From Thermoplasmatales archaeon E-plasma (GTDB lineage: Archaea > Thermoplasmatota > Thermoplasmata > Thermoplasmatales > Thermoplasmataceae), in NCBI GenBank assembly GCA_000496135.1, contig KI542674.1, positions 434,001 to 498,000 on the forward strand: a DNA stretch of 64,000 nucleotides. The letters are read 5' to 3'. How positions within the stretch are numbered: position 1 is the stretch's first letter; each line of letters opens with the position of its first letter. Shown one piece after another: positions 1 to 8,677 of this stretch. The notes below the pieces were generated by a model. It did no database searches and had not been told where the DNA came from. It was given only the letters and a program-made list of their open reading frames with translations. Position numbers and translations under genes: made by a program.

Positions 1-1
1 T

Positions 2-220
2 GAGGATCTTTTCCATAGCTACTTATATGATTCATCTGTGCCTGACCCAGACCTTATTTTCAGAACAAGCGGAGAGGAACGAATTTCTAATTTTCTTCTT
101 TGGCAGGGGGCATATTCGGAACTTTACTTTTCAGATATCAACTGGCCTGATTTAAGGAAGATTGACTTCCTCAGAGCAGTATATACATATCAGGGAAGGA
201 AACGAAGGTTCGGGACATAG
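2..220 (+). CDS. uppS: Polyprenyl (cis-prenyl) diphosphate synthase, C-terminal end only
   Basis: This is the 3' end of a gene that starts upstream of the window; only about 72 residues are present. The segment [20 protein letters not shown] followed by a WQ..YSELYF..INWPD block is the conserved C-terminal signature of cis-prenyltransferases (UppS/DHDDS family), which condense isopentenyl diphosphate onto allylic diphosphates to make the long polyprenyl carrier lipid for glycan assembly. The R-SGE-R and WQ..Y elements bind the pyrophosphate of the homoallylic substrate in this family. The stop codon TAG is followed directly by the ATG of tiaS, so the two genes are probably cotranscribed. The family call is secure; product chain length cannot be told. 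Confidence 0.93.
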   Translation, partial: EDLFHSYLYDSSVPDPDLIFRTSGEERISNFLLWQGAYSELYFSDINWPDLRKIDFLRAVYTYQGRKRRFGT

Positions 221-1519
221 ATGTGGGTAGGCGTTGATGATACTGATTCCCGTGACGAAATGTGCACAACTTACATAGGACTGAGAATAGCCTCCTCAAC
301 AAAGAAACAAATTCTGGGCTATCCAAGACTTGTGAGATTAAATCCCAACATTCCATACAAAACAAGGGGAAATGGGGCCGTTTGTATGAATTTGGGGGAA
401 GCAAATGGGAAAGGTATTGTCATAGGTCGCTTCGGCGGAAATGATATCATTTCATATGATAAAGGGGTTGAATCATTTCTGGAAGAGGAAATGAAGAAAT
501 CCATTATATCAATAGTCAATCAATTGTATGTGCACAATAACCCCAATACAAATCCTGGAATCGTATTCATGAAGATTAGACCCGATTTCGACTTCTATAA
601 ACGCTGCCTGTGTGAGGACGTTCCAATTGATTCGGCAAGGGAGCTCATAGATGATTATGAAGGGGAACGAGTGGAAATCAATAATGGAAGAGGTATAATC
701 GGTGCAACTGCCTCTATAGCATGGAGACCGGGTTTCCACACATTCGAGCTTATATGCTATCAGGGAGAGAAGAAAATTAAGCTCTCAAAAGAACAGAAAA
801 TAGCCATTGCAAGATTATGTGATACCTGGAAAGGTACGTTCAACAATATGGATGAAGAAAACGGGACACCAAGCATATTCCCCAAAGAGAGGACACCTGT
901 TTTTTTCGGAATCAGGGCAGTAGACCCACTTATTCTTATGAAACTCTTTGAGGAAATTAAAACTAAATTTTCCGCTATACCAGAAGACTTTCTGATCTAC
1001 GAGACCAATCAGGGTACAGATGATCACATAAGATTTTCAAATGGAACAATCCGTGAAGGTATGGGCGTTAGGATAGTTGGAAGAATTGATGGAAAAGCTC
1101 AAAGATCCCGTGGTGGGCACTTAAAAGGAAATATAATGTGTGGAAAAGATCAAATAAAGTTCATCGTGTTTGAGCCTTCTAAAAAATTCAGGAACATCTT
1201 TGAAAATTTGTGGGATGGTGACAAAGTTGCCCTTTTTGGTTCAATTTCAAGAGGGGTTGTGAAAGTTGAGAAGCTTGAAGTTCTATCCACATCAGAATCC
1301 TTTAAACGGATTGTACCGGTCTGCCAGTTGTGTGGTGTTAAGGGTAAAAACAGGGGATCTGGAAATTATGTATGCCCTTCCTGTGGCGCTTCCATACTGC
1401 CTGAATATTCATTACTACCCCGTAAAGTGAGCGAGGGAAACTTTCAACCGCCAGTTTCTGCAAGAAGACATCTATCAATGCCATGGGAGATTAAAGATCA
1501 AATAGATGAGGTAAGATGA
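221..1519 (+). CDS. tiaS: tRNA(Ile2) 2-agmatinylcytidine synthetase TiaS
   Basis: TiaS uses ATP and agmatine to convert C34 of tRNA-Ile(CAU) to agmatidine, so that the tRNA reads AUA rather than AUG. The 432-residue product opens with MWVGVDDTDS, the family's N-terminal DDTD signature, has a central kinase-like region with HFTFE-like and D-rich segments, an OB-fold-like stretch around residues 285-355, and a C-terminal zinc ribbon (CQLCG...CPSCG) near residues 367-390. Length matches archaeal TiaS. The ATG sits directly after the stop of the cis-prenyltransferase gene, and the last bases overlap the next gene (ATGA), so this is a tight plus-strand operon. The function is essential and specific to archaea. 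Confidence 0.96.
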   Translation: MWVGVDDTDSRDEMCTTYIGLRIASSTKKQILGYPRLVRLNPNIPYKTRGNGAVCMNLGEANGKGIVIGRFGGNDIISYDKGVESFLEEEMKKSIISIVNQLYVHNNPNTNPGIVFMKIRPDFDFYKRCLCEDVPIDSARELIDDYEGERVEINNGRGIIGATASIAWRPGFHTFELICYQGEKKIKLSKEQKIAIARLCDTWKGTFNNMDEENGTPSIFPKERTPVFFGIRAVDPLILMKLFEEIKTKFSAIPEDFLIYETNQGTDDHIRFSNGTIREGMGVRIVGRIDGKAQRSRGGHLKGNIMCGKDQIKFIVFEPSKKFRNIFENLWDGDKVALFGSISRGVVKVEKLEVLSTSESFKRIVPVCQLCGVKGKNRGSGNYVCPSCGASILPEYSLLPRKVSEGNFQPPVSARRHLSMPWEIKDQIDEVR

Positions 1520-1968
1520 TATCCATCACTGGTGTTCCAGGATCAGGTAAAACATACCTTTCTTCAATGTTGAGAGAAAGGGGCTTTCAGGTCTCTGATC
1601 TCAATGAAATTGCCAGGGTTCACGGATGCCTTGTTGATGATACCGTGGATATTCAATGCATGAAGAGTGTTATTTCTTCACCAAACCCTCAGATTGCTGA
1701 AGCGCACTATTCTCATTTGCTCCCATGTAATGCAATAATTATATTGGTGGCTTCTGAGGATGTTCTCAGAGAAAGACTGGAGAAGAGAGGATATTCAGGT
1801 GTAAAAATAGAGGAAAATATTGATGCTATTCTTTCAGATTCCATTTTCTATGAATCCCTGGACAGATTGCCACGTAACAGGATAATGATTGTAAATACAA
1901 CAAATGGCCTGAGTGCCGAAGATATGGAAAAGATATCAGAATTTATAAAGAGATTTACCATAGGATAG
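1516..1968 (+). CDS. Adenylate kinase-like protein of the Fap7/AK6 family
   Basis: A 150-residue P-loop kinase with Walker A GVPGSGKT at residues 6-13 and a short LID-like stretch (RERLEKRGYSGVKIEENIDA). The small size and sequence style match the archaeal Fap7/AK6 (putative adenylate kinase) family, which assists late 30S/40S maturation and has NMP kinase activity. Adenylate kinase A of euryarchaea (AdkA) is a different, longer protein, so AK6 is preferred. The ATG overlaps the tiaS stop (ATGA), implying translational coupling. The next gene begins 2 bases after its stop. Confidence 0.85.
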   Translation: MISITGVPGSGKTYLSSMLRERGFQVSDLNEIARVHGCLVDDTVDIQCMKSVISSPNPQIAEAHYSHLLPCNAIIILVASEDVLRERLEKRGYSGVKIEENIDAILSDSIFYESLDRLPRNRIMIVNTTNGLSAEDMEKISEFIKRFTIG

Positions 1969-1970
1969 CC

Positions 1971-2582
1971 ATGGCACTTGACAGTTTGAGGCCAAGAGCA
2001 AATGGATTTTTAGAAATAATCGGGAAACCGTTCCTTAAAATTCCGCCAAATCTAATTTCCATACTGTCGTTTCTCTTCGCCATATTGACTGGTCTCTTCA
2101 TATATGAAGGCAGTTTCTATATTATTCTGGCATTCATATCCATACTTCTTTCCTCGCTGTTCGATGCCATGGACGGTTTTGTTGCAAGAAAAACAGGAAA
2201 GGCTTCTATGGCCGGGGACCTCCTGGATCATACCTTTGACAGGCTTTCCGATATTGCAATTCTGGCCGGATTTGCTTTTTCGTCCACCGGTTCCATTTAT
2301 TTAGGATTTTTTGCTGTAACTGGTGTACTCATGACAAGCTATATGGGTACACAGGCTCAGTCCGTAGGTCTCAAAAGAAATTACAGAGGCATCCTGGGAA
2401 GGGCGGATAGACTTCTTTACATTATGATCTTCATTATTATCCAGATCTTCTATCCTTATTCCTATTCATATTACATAACCTTTACACCATTTACAACACT
2501 GCTTCTCTGGTTTGCTGTTGCAGGTTATCTCACAATGGCATCAAGATTTGCAAGCTCATTTCGGGAACTTTCAAAAAAATGA
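1971..2582 (+). CDS. CDP-alcohol phosphatidyltransferase, probably archaetidylinositol phosphate synthase type
   Basis: An integral membrane enzyme of 203 residues with about six hydrophobic segments. The CDP-alcohol transferase motif D-x2-D-G-x2-A-R-x8-G-x3-D-x3-D is complete: D65, D68, G69, A72, R73, G82, D86 and D90. The family moves the CDP-activated archaeol lipid onto a polar alcohol (inositol phosphate, serine or glycerol phosphate). Archaea with inositol lipids carry a close relative of this size as archaetidylinositol phosphate synthase. The headgroup is inferred, not visible in the sequence. It ends 4 bases before the converging phosphohexomutase gene. Confidence 0.85.
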   Translation: MALDSLRPRANGFLEIIGKPFLKIPPNLISILSFLFAILTGLFIYEGSFYIILAFISILLSSLFDAMDGFVARKTGKASMAGDLLDHTFDRLSDIAILAGFAFSSTGSIYLGFFAVTGVLMTSYMGTQAQSVGLKRNYRGILGRADRLLYIMIFIIIQIFYPYSYSYYITFTPFTTLLLWFAVAGYLTMASRFASSFRELSKK

Positions 2583-2586
2583 TATC

Positions 2587-3933
2587 CTACTCCGACTGAA
2601 TAAGGCTTTTGATGTCATCTGCCAGTTCGAAAGCTCTTTCCATACTCTCTGATTGCCCAAAGATCCTTATGATTGGTTCAGTTCCGGAAGGTCTTACCAG
2701 AACCCAATCTTCATCACGAATTGCCTTTATCCCGTCGGTAAAATCAAATGTCCAGTTTTTTAGTTTATTTCTGATCTGATCCATTACCGAGTTCCAGTTT
2801 CCATTGTATTTCACACTCTCCCTGATTATATAGAATCTTGGAACTGAAGCAATTATTTCGCTTACCGGTTTTTCTTCCCTTGCCATGAGTTCCAGCATTA
2901 GGGCAACTGCCATTGCTCCGTCCCTGCAATATTGATGTCTGCTATATATGAATCCTCCGTTCTCCTCTCCCCCAATGAATGCATTGTTTTCAATCATGGC
3001 TCGGGAAACAATTGGAGCTCCAACCTTTGTTCTAACGACCTTTGCTCCATTTGCCCTGGCAACGATGTCAATTGCGTTTGAACTGCTTACAGGAGTAACA
3101 ACCACATCACCCTTCTTCAGAAATACCCTGGAAAATAGAGTAAGTGTTGTGTCGCCATCTATGAAATTACCTGTTTCATCTATGAAAACAACCCTGTCTG
3201 CATCTCCGTCATGGGCAATACCTATGTCATAATCTCCTGTTTTCATCAGCGTAACAAGTTTTTTCAGATTTTCAGGTTTAGGTTCTGACGGCCTTGAGGT
3301 GAAAAGTCCATCAGGATTTGCATTGAGTGTGGTAAGAGTGCATTTGAGCCTTGTTAAAATTTCCGGGGTGGTAAGGTAAGCTGCTCCATTTCCAGCGTCA
3401 AATGCCACTCTAAATCTCTTATCCTGAATCTTGATTCTGTCGACTTTAGATATAATAGCATTTGTATAAAGTTCAAATGCCGAGTTATCAAAGGTTTCAC
3501 GGCCGATATATTCCCATGATGAAACATGAAAGTCTCTGCTGAAATGAATCTTCTCTATCTCGATTTCCTTTCGCCTGGCCAGTTCTGTACCATCAGGATC
3601 TATGCATTTTATTCCATTGAACCTTGGAGGATTGTGTGATGCGGTTATCATAACCCCGAAAATGCTTCTTGATTTACAGTAAAATTGTGCACCGGGTGTT
3701 GGAAGAATGCCTATGTTGATCACGTCACAACCTGTAGCCAGAATTCCGGATTTAACCGCATTTAAAAGCATTGGACCCGATAGACGGTTATCCATGGAAA
3801 TGGCCACCTTATCTTTCACGAATGTTCCAATGGCCATACCAATTTCCATTGCAAATTCAGGTGTTAGATCCTCATTAGGAACACCTCTTATTCCATTTGT
3901 ACCAAAAAGCCTTGGTATGGTTTCTTCAGTCAT
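2587..3933 (-). CDS. Phosphohexomutase (phosphoglucosamine/phosphomannomutase family)
   Basis: A 448-residue alpha-D-phosphohexomutase. The phosphoserine loop TASHNP is at about residues 97-102, with S99 as the phosphate carrier. The metal loop DGDADR lies near residue 240, the sugar-binding GEENGG in the third domain, and the phosphate-binding RPSGTEP in the C-terminal domain. It begins with an RLFGTNGIRG motif typical of archaeal GlmM-type enzymes, which interconvert sugar 6- and 1-phosphates for nucleotide-sugar synthesis. Sugar specificity (glucosamine, mannose or glucose) cannot be read from sequence. It is the last gene of a minus-strand cluster that also has a glycosyltransferase, consistent with glycan precursor supply. 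Confidence 0.93.
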   Translation of the reverse strand: MTEETIPRLFGTNGIRGVPNEDLTPEFAMEIGMAIGTFVKDKVAISMDNRLSGPMLLNAVKSGILATGCDVINIGILPTPGAQFYCKSRSIFGVMITASHNPPRFNGIKCIDPDGTELARRKEIEIEKIHFSRDFHVSSWEYIGRETFDNSAFELYTNAIISKVDRIKIQDKRFRVAFDAGNGAAYLTTPEILTRLKCTLTTLNANPDGLFTSRPSEPKPENLKKLVTLMKTGDYDIGIAHDGDADRVVFIDETGNFIDGDTTLTLFSRVFLKKGDVVVTPVSSSNAIDIVARANGAKVVRTKVGAPIVSRAMIENNAFIGGEENGGFIYSRHQYCRDGAMAVALMLELMAREEKPVSEIIASVPRFYIIRESVKYNGNWNSVMDQIRNKLKNWTFDFTDGIKAIRDEDWVLVRPSGTEPIIRIFGQSESMERAFELADDIKSLIQSE

Positions 3934-3973
3934 CGATCTTGTGATTTTCTCGTATTATAATAATTATTGCGAT

Positions 3974-5053
3974 TCAGTTTCGAATCAGTTTATATGTGTT
4001 ACCGCGCCATGATATTTCGTCCTTGAATGATGCTGCTAATAGATTGTAAAGATAAAAGAAAGGGAGAATCAGGTATATTATATAGTATAAATAATCAGAC
4101 TCCTTAAGACGACCATTCATCTTGATCTCACCTAATAATGTTGGAATAAGGAATATTAATGAATATAAACCAAAAAACGGGATCAAAATGAAGGCCATAA
4201 TAAATACCCAAATCTGGGTAAAGTAAACTGCAATCCCAAGATAAAGAATGCGGGAATCTGAGGATATTGAAAGAGCAGTCTGCCTGACAGACCATTCATG
4301 AAATGTATCGAAATCATCCGGAGAATTGATTATGGGTTGAGCTCCCGGCACGTATTCAATGCGGTATCCGAAATCTTTACATATTTTGGTGAGTGCTGTG
4401 TCATCAGATACTCTTGATGAGAAATATTTCATAGAAGAATCATTTATTAATTCCTTTCTGAAAGCAAGAGAACCGCCCCATCCAAACCTCGTAATATCTG
4501 ATTCCATCATTCCCTGCCCAACAAATCCCCACAATGTTTTCACCTTTGACCAGATACCTCCCACAGGCTTGAAATATGGGAAAGTGGTAGTTACACCTAT
4601 GGATGGGATAACAAATGGAGAAACGAGCTTTGAAAGCCAGTCTTTTTTTGCGAGGATGTCTGAATCTGCTATTACATAGACAGAATAACCTGTAAATTTA
4701 GTCATAGCTGTTGAAAGCGCTCTCACCTTTCCGCTGCATCCATCGCATTCATAATTTGTGAAAATATATTTAATTCCGAGTTCGTTGATTATCGTGAAGG
4801 CTGGATCTTCCTTACTGTCAATAATTGCCATGAGATTGTAGTTAGGGTAGTCCTGGCTTTTTAATGATAAAAGGTTATCTTTCAAAGTAAAATCAACATT
4901 TTTACACGGTACCATTACAAGAACTTTACCTGTAAAATCGGGGTATACTTTTTCAGTTTTACTCCTGGGCAGATTAAGAAACAACTGGAAAATGAACAAC
5001 AATATGGTAAAAATTAGGATTAAATAAAGAGAAATAAGATAAAAAACGCTCAT
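3974..5053 (-). CDS. Membrane glycosyltransferase family 2 (ceramide-glucosyltransferase-like, GT21)
   Basis: The 359-residue product has an N-terminal membrane segment (residues 1-25), a GT-A catalytic domain and three or so C-terminal hydrophobic segments. The GT2 motifs are visible: VPCKN near residue 50, DSKEDP as the first acidic site, the metal-binding VIADSDI, VSDDTAL as the catalytic base region, and a RQTAL element in place of QxxRW. The layout resembles GT21 ceramide glucosyltransferases, suggesting transfer of a sugar from a nucleotide sugar to a membrane lipid on the cytoplasmic face. Substrate is unknown. It stands between aEF-1 beta and the phosphohexomutase on the same strand. 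Confidence 0.88.
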   Translation of the reverse strand: MSVFYLISLYLILIFTILLFIFQLFLNLPRSKTEKVYPDFTGKVLVMVPCKNVDFTLKDNLLSLKSQDYPNYNLMAIIDSKEDPAFTIINELGIKYIFTNYECDGCSGKVRALSTAMTKFTGYSVYVIADSDILAKKDWLSKLVSPFVIPSIGVTTTFPYFKPVGGIWSKVKTLWGFVGQGMMESDITRFGWGGSLAFRKELINDSSMKYFSSRVSDDTALTKICKDFGYRIEYVPGAQPIINSPDDFDTFHEWSVRQTALSISSDSRILYLGIAVYFTQIWVFIMAFILIPFFGLYSLIFLIPTLLGEIKMNGRLKESDYLYYIIYLILPFFYLYNLLAASFKDEISWRGNTYKLIRN

Positions 5054-5060
5054 ATGACAT

Positions 5061-5327
5061 TTAAAGAAGGCTCATATCTTCAGTGTCGACCTGCCCCACG
5101 CCTTCAATGCCTGTAATCGATGATTCAACTTTGTCGATTTCGCCCTCTGCATCCGGAATTATTACCTGAGCTTTTACTGCTTTGAGTCCAAAGGCGATTT
5201 CCTGAACTTCCATTTTTGCAACTTTGCAAATTTTATCAAGCTTGCTGTTAACTCTTTCCTTTAACTGGTTAATGTTAATAGCTGAATCCTCAGGTAGGAT
5301 TTTAATTGTAACAATGACTTCTCCCAT
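5061..5327 (-). CDS. ef1b: Elongation factor 1-beta (aEF-1B)
   Basis: An 88-residue protein with the EF-1 beta/delta guanine-exchange fold: an N-terminal MGEVIVTIKILPED strand, a central KEFAFGLKA-like block (here EIAFGLKAVKAQVIIP) and the C-terminal IEGVGQVDTEDMSLL. It exchanges GDP on aEF-1A during translation elongation. Length matches other archaeal aEF-1 beta. The ATG follows the stop of the small zinc-ribbon gene by only 4 bases, a gene pair that recurs in many archaea. Confidence 0.95.
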   Translation of the reverse strand: MGEVIVTIKILPEDSAININQLKERVNSKLDKICKVAKMEVQEIAFGLKAVKAQVIIPDAEGEIDKVESSITGIEGVGQVDTEDMSLL

Positions 5328-5331
5328 TTAA

Positions 5332-5499
5332 TCACGGTCCCTGAAATCCACATTTTTCGCATTTATAAACAGTTGAATGTTCCCTGCAATCCTTGCATCT
5401 TCCAATGAGATTTTCACCGCATTCCGGGCAATCAAATATGGCATATCCTTCCCCTACTAGACCAATTCCGCAGGAGCTGCATGTCTCTTTTCCACTCAT
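5332..5499 (-). CDS. Small zinc-ribbon protein (HVO_2753-like), partner of aEF-1 beta
   Basis: Translating the minus strand gives a 56-residue protein starting MSGKETCSSCG and ending YKCEKCGFQGP. It has four CxxC knuckles (CSSC, CPEC, CKDC, CEKC), enough for two zinc ions, with the pattern of the archaeal HVO_2753-type zinc-finger family. The ATG at 5499 has a GGTG element 6 bases upstream, and a TATA-like ATATATAA lies at about 5545-5557. Its TGA stop is followed within 4 bases by the aEF-1 beta ATG. The function is not established here; genome context suggests a role in translation. Confidence 0.88.
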   Translation of the reverse strand: MSGKETCSSCGIGLVGEGYAIFDCPECGENLIGRCKDCREHSTVYKCEKCGFQGP

Positions 5500-5691
5500 T
5501 TCTTACACCATGATATCTTCTGAATCTATCAGACATGAATCCGGGTTATATATGTATTTAGGAAAACTTTTTTTTAAAATGGGAATTCAAATAGCCATTT
5601 CTTAATATCAAAGTTAGAAGCATTGGCAGATGATATATATCTAATTTTAAAAAATAGAAATATATTAATATATCCATGCGAATATCATTAC

Positions 5692-6267
5692 ATGGACAAG
5701 GAACTTGGAAAGCTCTTAGGGATTGTTTTTGGAATAATAACCATAGTTTTGATAGCGGTGACGTTTTTTGTAAATCTCGGAACGGTGACGTTTAAGGGTA
5801 GCTACCTAGGATATACGATTTCGGTTACTACAAACACCACTTATTTCGGATCTACAAGCAGTGGACACTTTAGCTCGTGGAGCAATGTTACCAATGGAAT
5901 GACCGGATCAACGTTAAATAAAGCTAACACTGGTATTGATATGATATATGCATCAATTGGAACAATGATAGTTGCTCTCCTCTTTGCAATCATAGGCATA
6001 GTAGGAGTATTTGGGAAATCTTCAAAGATAATGAAGAATATGAGTTTCATAGCCCCAATTGTTTCAGCCATATTGATAATAGTAACTATTGTTCTTTATT
6101 ATGAAGGAGCGGTAACATTAGTCAACGCTAGCAGTTCATCCTCCCCCTACTCATCAATTCTAACTACAACTATATCGTTAGCGATTGGTGCCTATCTGGC
6201 CATAGTTGCTGTGATTGTAGAATTCCTGGCAGCAGGGTTTAATATTCTATCAGGAAGCAAAAATTAA
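5692..6267 (+). CDS. Small four-helix membrane protein of unknown function
   Basis: From the ATG at 5692 the product is 191 residues, beginning MDKELGKLLGIVFGII. It has an N-terminal hydrophobic helix (residues 8-28), a Ser/Thr/Tyr-rich external loop and three further hydrophobic segments (near 82-105, 115-135 and 160-185). The start at 5692 is chosen over an upstream in-frame TTG because a TATA-like TATATTAATA at 5660-5670 lies about 28 bp before it, as expected for a leaderless archaeal transcript. I do not recognise the family; it resembles small surface-exposed membrane proteins common in Thermoplasmatales. Confidence 0.7.
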   Translation: MDKELGKLLGIVFGIITIVLIAVTFFVNLGTVTFKGSYLGYTISVTTNTTYFGSTSSGHFSSWSNVTNGMTGSTLNKANTGIDMIYASIGTMIVALLFAIIGIVGVFGKSSKIMKNMSFIAPIVSAILIIVTIVLYYEGAVTLVNASSSSSPYSSILTTTISLAIGAYLAIVAVIVEFLAAGFNILSGSKN

Positions 6268-6312
6268 GATTTTGAAGAAGGTAGTCCACCTTCACCACTT
6301 TTATTTTTTAGG

Positions 6313-6506
6313 GTCATCGGACTTTCATGTGAGTATGAACTTTCAGGTCATATTGTTCTCTGCTGCTTGCGCTTTAATGAAACGGCTGTCTGCCTGTATG
6401 AATCGCCACTTGATTAAAAGTGTCGGGGAATTAATCGGATTGCTATAAATCATGACAGCTTTCAATAGAACAACCCACACAAAAGTGTGAAGAGCCATTT
6501 TTTATT
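6313..6506. mobile_element. MITE-like element, copy 1 (imperfect terminal inverted repeats)
   Basis: This gene-free stretch starts GTCATCGGACTTTCATGTG and ends with the near-complement of CACAAAAGTGTGAAGAGCCA followed by T-rich DNA, so the two ends form an imperfect inverted repeat. A second copy in opposite orientation lies at 32981-33176. The two copies share both ends strongly, while the middles have diverged. No open reading frame of note is inside. A non-autonomous inverted-repeat element is the simplest reading; a conserved structured RNA is the alternative. Confidence 0.55.
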
Positions 6507-6574
6507 GTTTCTTCAATACGAAAATATCATTTTAAAAACAAAAGCGTTATTATTTTTCAGAAAATAGCCTTGCG

Positions 6575-8137
6575 TTGAGTGATAGCAATGACCCTTTGAA
6601 GGGTATTAGATCTAGAGAGATTAGAATTTTCTTTCTGTTATACCCGGTTTTCAGAAAATACCTGAAAGACAGAAGATCTGCCAGGCGTGATGAAGAGAAG
6701 AGTTGGAGCTACGTAAGGGAAAGAAATGGGATCAAGGCTGTGGAGGCGTTCATAAGTCTCGGGCCTACTTTTGTTAAACTTGGTCAGGTTCTGTCAGCAA
6801 GGTCAGATCTTTTACCAAAGGAATATATCAGGTCCTTCGAAAGATTACAGGATGATGTTCCACCTGCCCCGTTTAATCTTGCAAAGATTATAATAGAAAG
6901 GAATATGGGAAAGATCGAAGAGGTTTTTGATTCTTTTGACAAGGATGCAGTATCAGGTGCATCACTTGGTCAGGTTTACACTGCATACTACAAAGGAAAA
7001 AAGGTTGCTGTAAAGGTGAACAGACCAAACGTTGAGGTCATCCTGAAAAGGGACATTATTATCCTTGAAAAGTTACTGAGATTCATTAAGGGAAGAGTGG
7101 AATTTTTCCTGTACTCTGGAATCAGCAATGTTCTTAAAGATTTCAGAAGGAGGGTTTTTGATGAAATGGATTATAGAAAAGAGGCTGCAAATGCAGAGCG
7201 GATTCGAGTTAATGTTTCCGGCAGAGAGAAATTACTCATACCCGGGATAATTGATGAGCTTTCCGGAAAGGAAGTCATGGTCATGGAGTTTGTTCAGGGA
7301 ACTAAGATAACTGATATAAAGACACTGCGAGAAAAGGGAATAGACCTTAAGGAACTTGCCTTCCGCCTTGACATAACCTTCCTGAGGATGCTTCTCAGAG
7401 ATGATATTTTCCACGCTGATCCCCACCCGGGTAACCTTTCTGTGCTGGATGATGGAACCCTCATAATGTATGATTTTGGAATGGTGGGAAGCCTAGATAA
7501 ACAGACCAGATTCTCCCTTCTTTCACTTTATGATGGTCTTACCAGATCAGATATAGATCAGATCATAGATTCTCTGCTTTCGCTTAAGGCATTATCTCCT
7601 GCTGCGAATCGCGGGGTTATAAGAAGAAGCATAGAGATTGCAATGAGTGGGCTTTCTGGAAAATCAGCAGAGGAAAGCGAGATCAGGGAACTTTTGGAAA
7701 TTGCAAATGGAGTTGTCTTTGAGTTTCCATTCAGACTGCCGAGATCTCTTGTCCTTTACATGAGAATGTCCTCACTTCTTGAAGGTATATGCCTTACGCT
7801 TGACCCTGAATTTAAGTTTGTAAAGGTCCTCAGAAAACTGTTCATTGATGAGGGTCTCTTAAACGAACTCTACAAGGGACAGATTGATGACTTCTTTAAA
7901 AAAGCCATAGTCAATATTGAGAATGGACTTGAAGTTCTACCTCTTCTGAAGAGAAAGCTTGAGGCAGAAGATGTTGAAACCAGAGAAAGGAAAGACCGAT
8001 CAATACCGCTGTCACTATTTTCAGGATTCCTCCTGATTGGTGGCATCTATATTTTTGAAAAAAATGAATTCTATGGCCTGTTAGCCATTGCCATATCATT
8101 TGTTTTGTTTGGAGTAAGCCTGAGAAATAAAAAATAG
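6575..8137 (+). CDS. ABC1/AarF/UbiB family atypical kinase
   Basis: A 520-residue member of the ABC1/ADCK/UbiB family. The family-specific KxGQ motif region reads FVKLGQVLSARSDLLP at about residues 67-82. VAVKVNRP contains the ATP-site lysine, HADPHPGNL is the catalytic loop, and MYDFGMVG is the metal-binding DFG. Two hydrophobic segments end the protein, anchoring it in the membrane. Family members act as atypical ATPases/kinases supporting quinone or isoprenoid-lipid metabolism; the archaeal target is unknown. No ATG is available at the conserved N-terminus, so TTG at 6575 is the likely start. The downstream Hsp20 gene converges on it. Confidence 0.88.
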   Translation: MSDSNDPLKGIRSREIRIFFLLYPVFRKYLKDRRSARRDEEKSWSYVRERNGIKAVEAFISLGPTFVKLGQVLSARSDLLPKEYIRSFERLQDDVPPAPFNLAKIIIERNMGKIEEVFDSFDKDAVSGASLGQVYTAYYKGKKVAVKVNRPNVEVILKRDIIILEKLLRFIKGRVEFFLYSGISNVLKDFRRRVFDEMDYRKEAANAERIRVNVSGREKLLIPGIIDELSGKEVMVMEFVQGTKITDIKTLREKGIDLKELAFRLDITFLRMLLRDDIFHADPHPGNLSVLDDGTLIMYDFGMVGSLDKQTRFSLLSLYDGLTRSDIDQIIDSLLSLKALSPAANRGVIRRSIEIAMSGLSGKSAEESEIRELLEIANGVVFEFPFRLPRSLVLYMRMSSLLEGICLTLDPEFKFVKVLRKLFIDEGLLNELYKGQIDDFFKKAIVNIENGLEVLPLLKRKLEAEDVETRERKDRSIPLSLFSGFLLIGGIYIFEKNEFYGLLAIAISFVLFGVSLRNKK

Positions 8138-8139
8138 TA

Positions 8140-8529
8140 TTACTCTATTTTGACAGATTTTATTCCCTTTGAAGGAACTCTTACCACAAGAACCCCGTTC
8201 TGGTATTTAGCAGAAAGCTGTGATGTTTCATCGATTTCTGTTGGAATATGAACGTGCTTGAGTATCTTCTGCGGTCTCTGATCCAGCAGAATGTGGTCAT
8301 GTTCCACCGCTTTCCTTGTGGCGCTGATTTCCACTGAGTGTTTGTGCGCTGAGACCTTTATGTCTTTTTTGTCGAATCCCGGGAGATCTGCCTCTATTAC
8401 AACTTCCCCGTCCTCTTCGTACATTGTTATTGCAGGATAGAGAAATGTAAGTATTTCTTTTGCCCTCTCGTTCGCATTTTTCATCATTTCATCTGTAAAG
8501 TATTTTACTGGTCCATACAACGATGCCAT
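8140..8529 (-). CDS. Small heat shock protein Hsp20/alpha-crystallin
   Basis: A 129-residue small heat shock protein with an alpha-crystallin domain at about residues 38-122. The domain opens with VVIEADLPGFDKKDIKVS and ends with the diagnostic NGVLVVRVP. A C-terminal VKI element matches the I-x-I motif used in oligomer assembly. It works as an ATP-independent holdase. A strong TATA box (rc of TTATATAAAG, 8549-8558) is about 25 bp before the ATG at 8529, so the message is probably leaderless. It is transcribed divergently from chorismate synthase. Confidence 0.94.
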   Translation of the reverse strand: MASLYGPVKYFTDEMMKNANERAKEILTFLYPAITMYEEDGEVVIEADLPGFDKKDIKVSAHKHSVEISATRKAVEHDHILLDQRPQKILKHVHIPTEIDETSQLSAKYQNGVLVVRVPSKGIKSVKIE

Positions 8530-8677
8530 ATTTTAATATTTTATCAGATTATATAAAGATGACTTAGCCGCATATGCTCCAAAATCAAATTCGCTTCCCT
8601 CAATGCAATTTCTCATTTTTGCATAAATTCGATCATTTTTATGAAAAAATCTATTTTCCACATCGATATTATAAATC

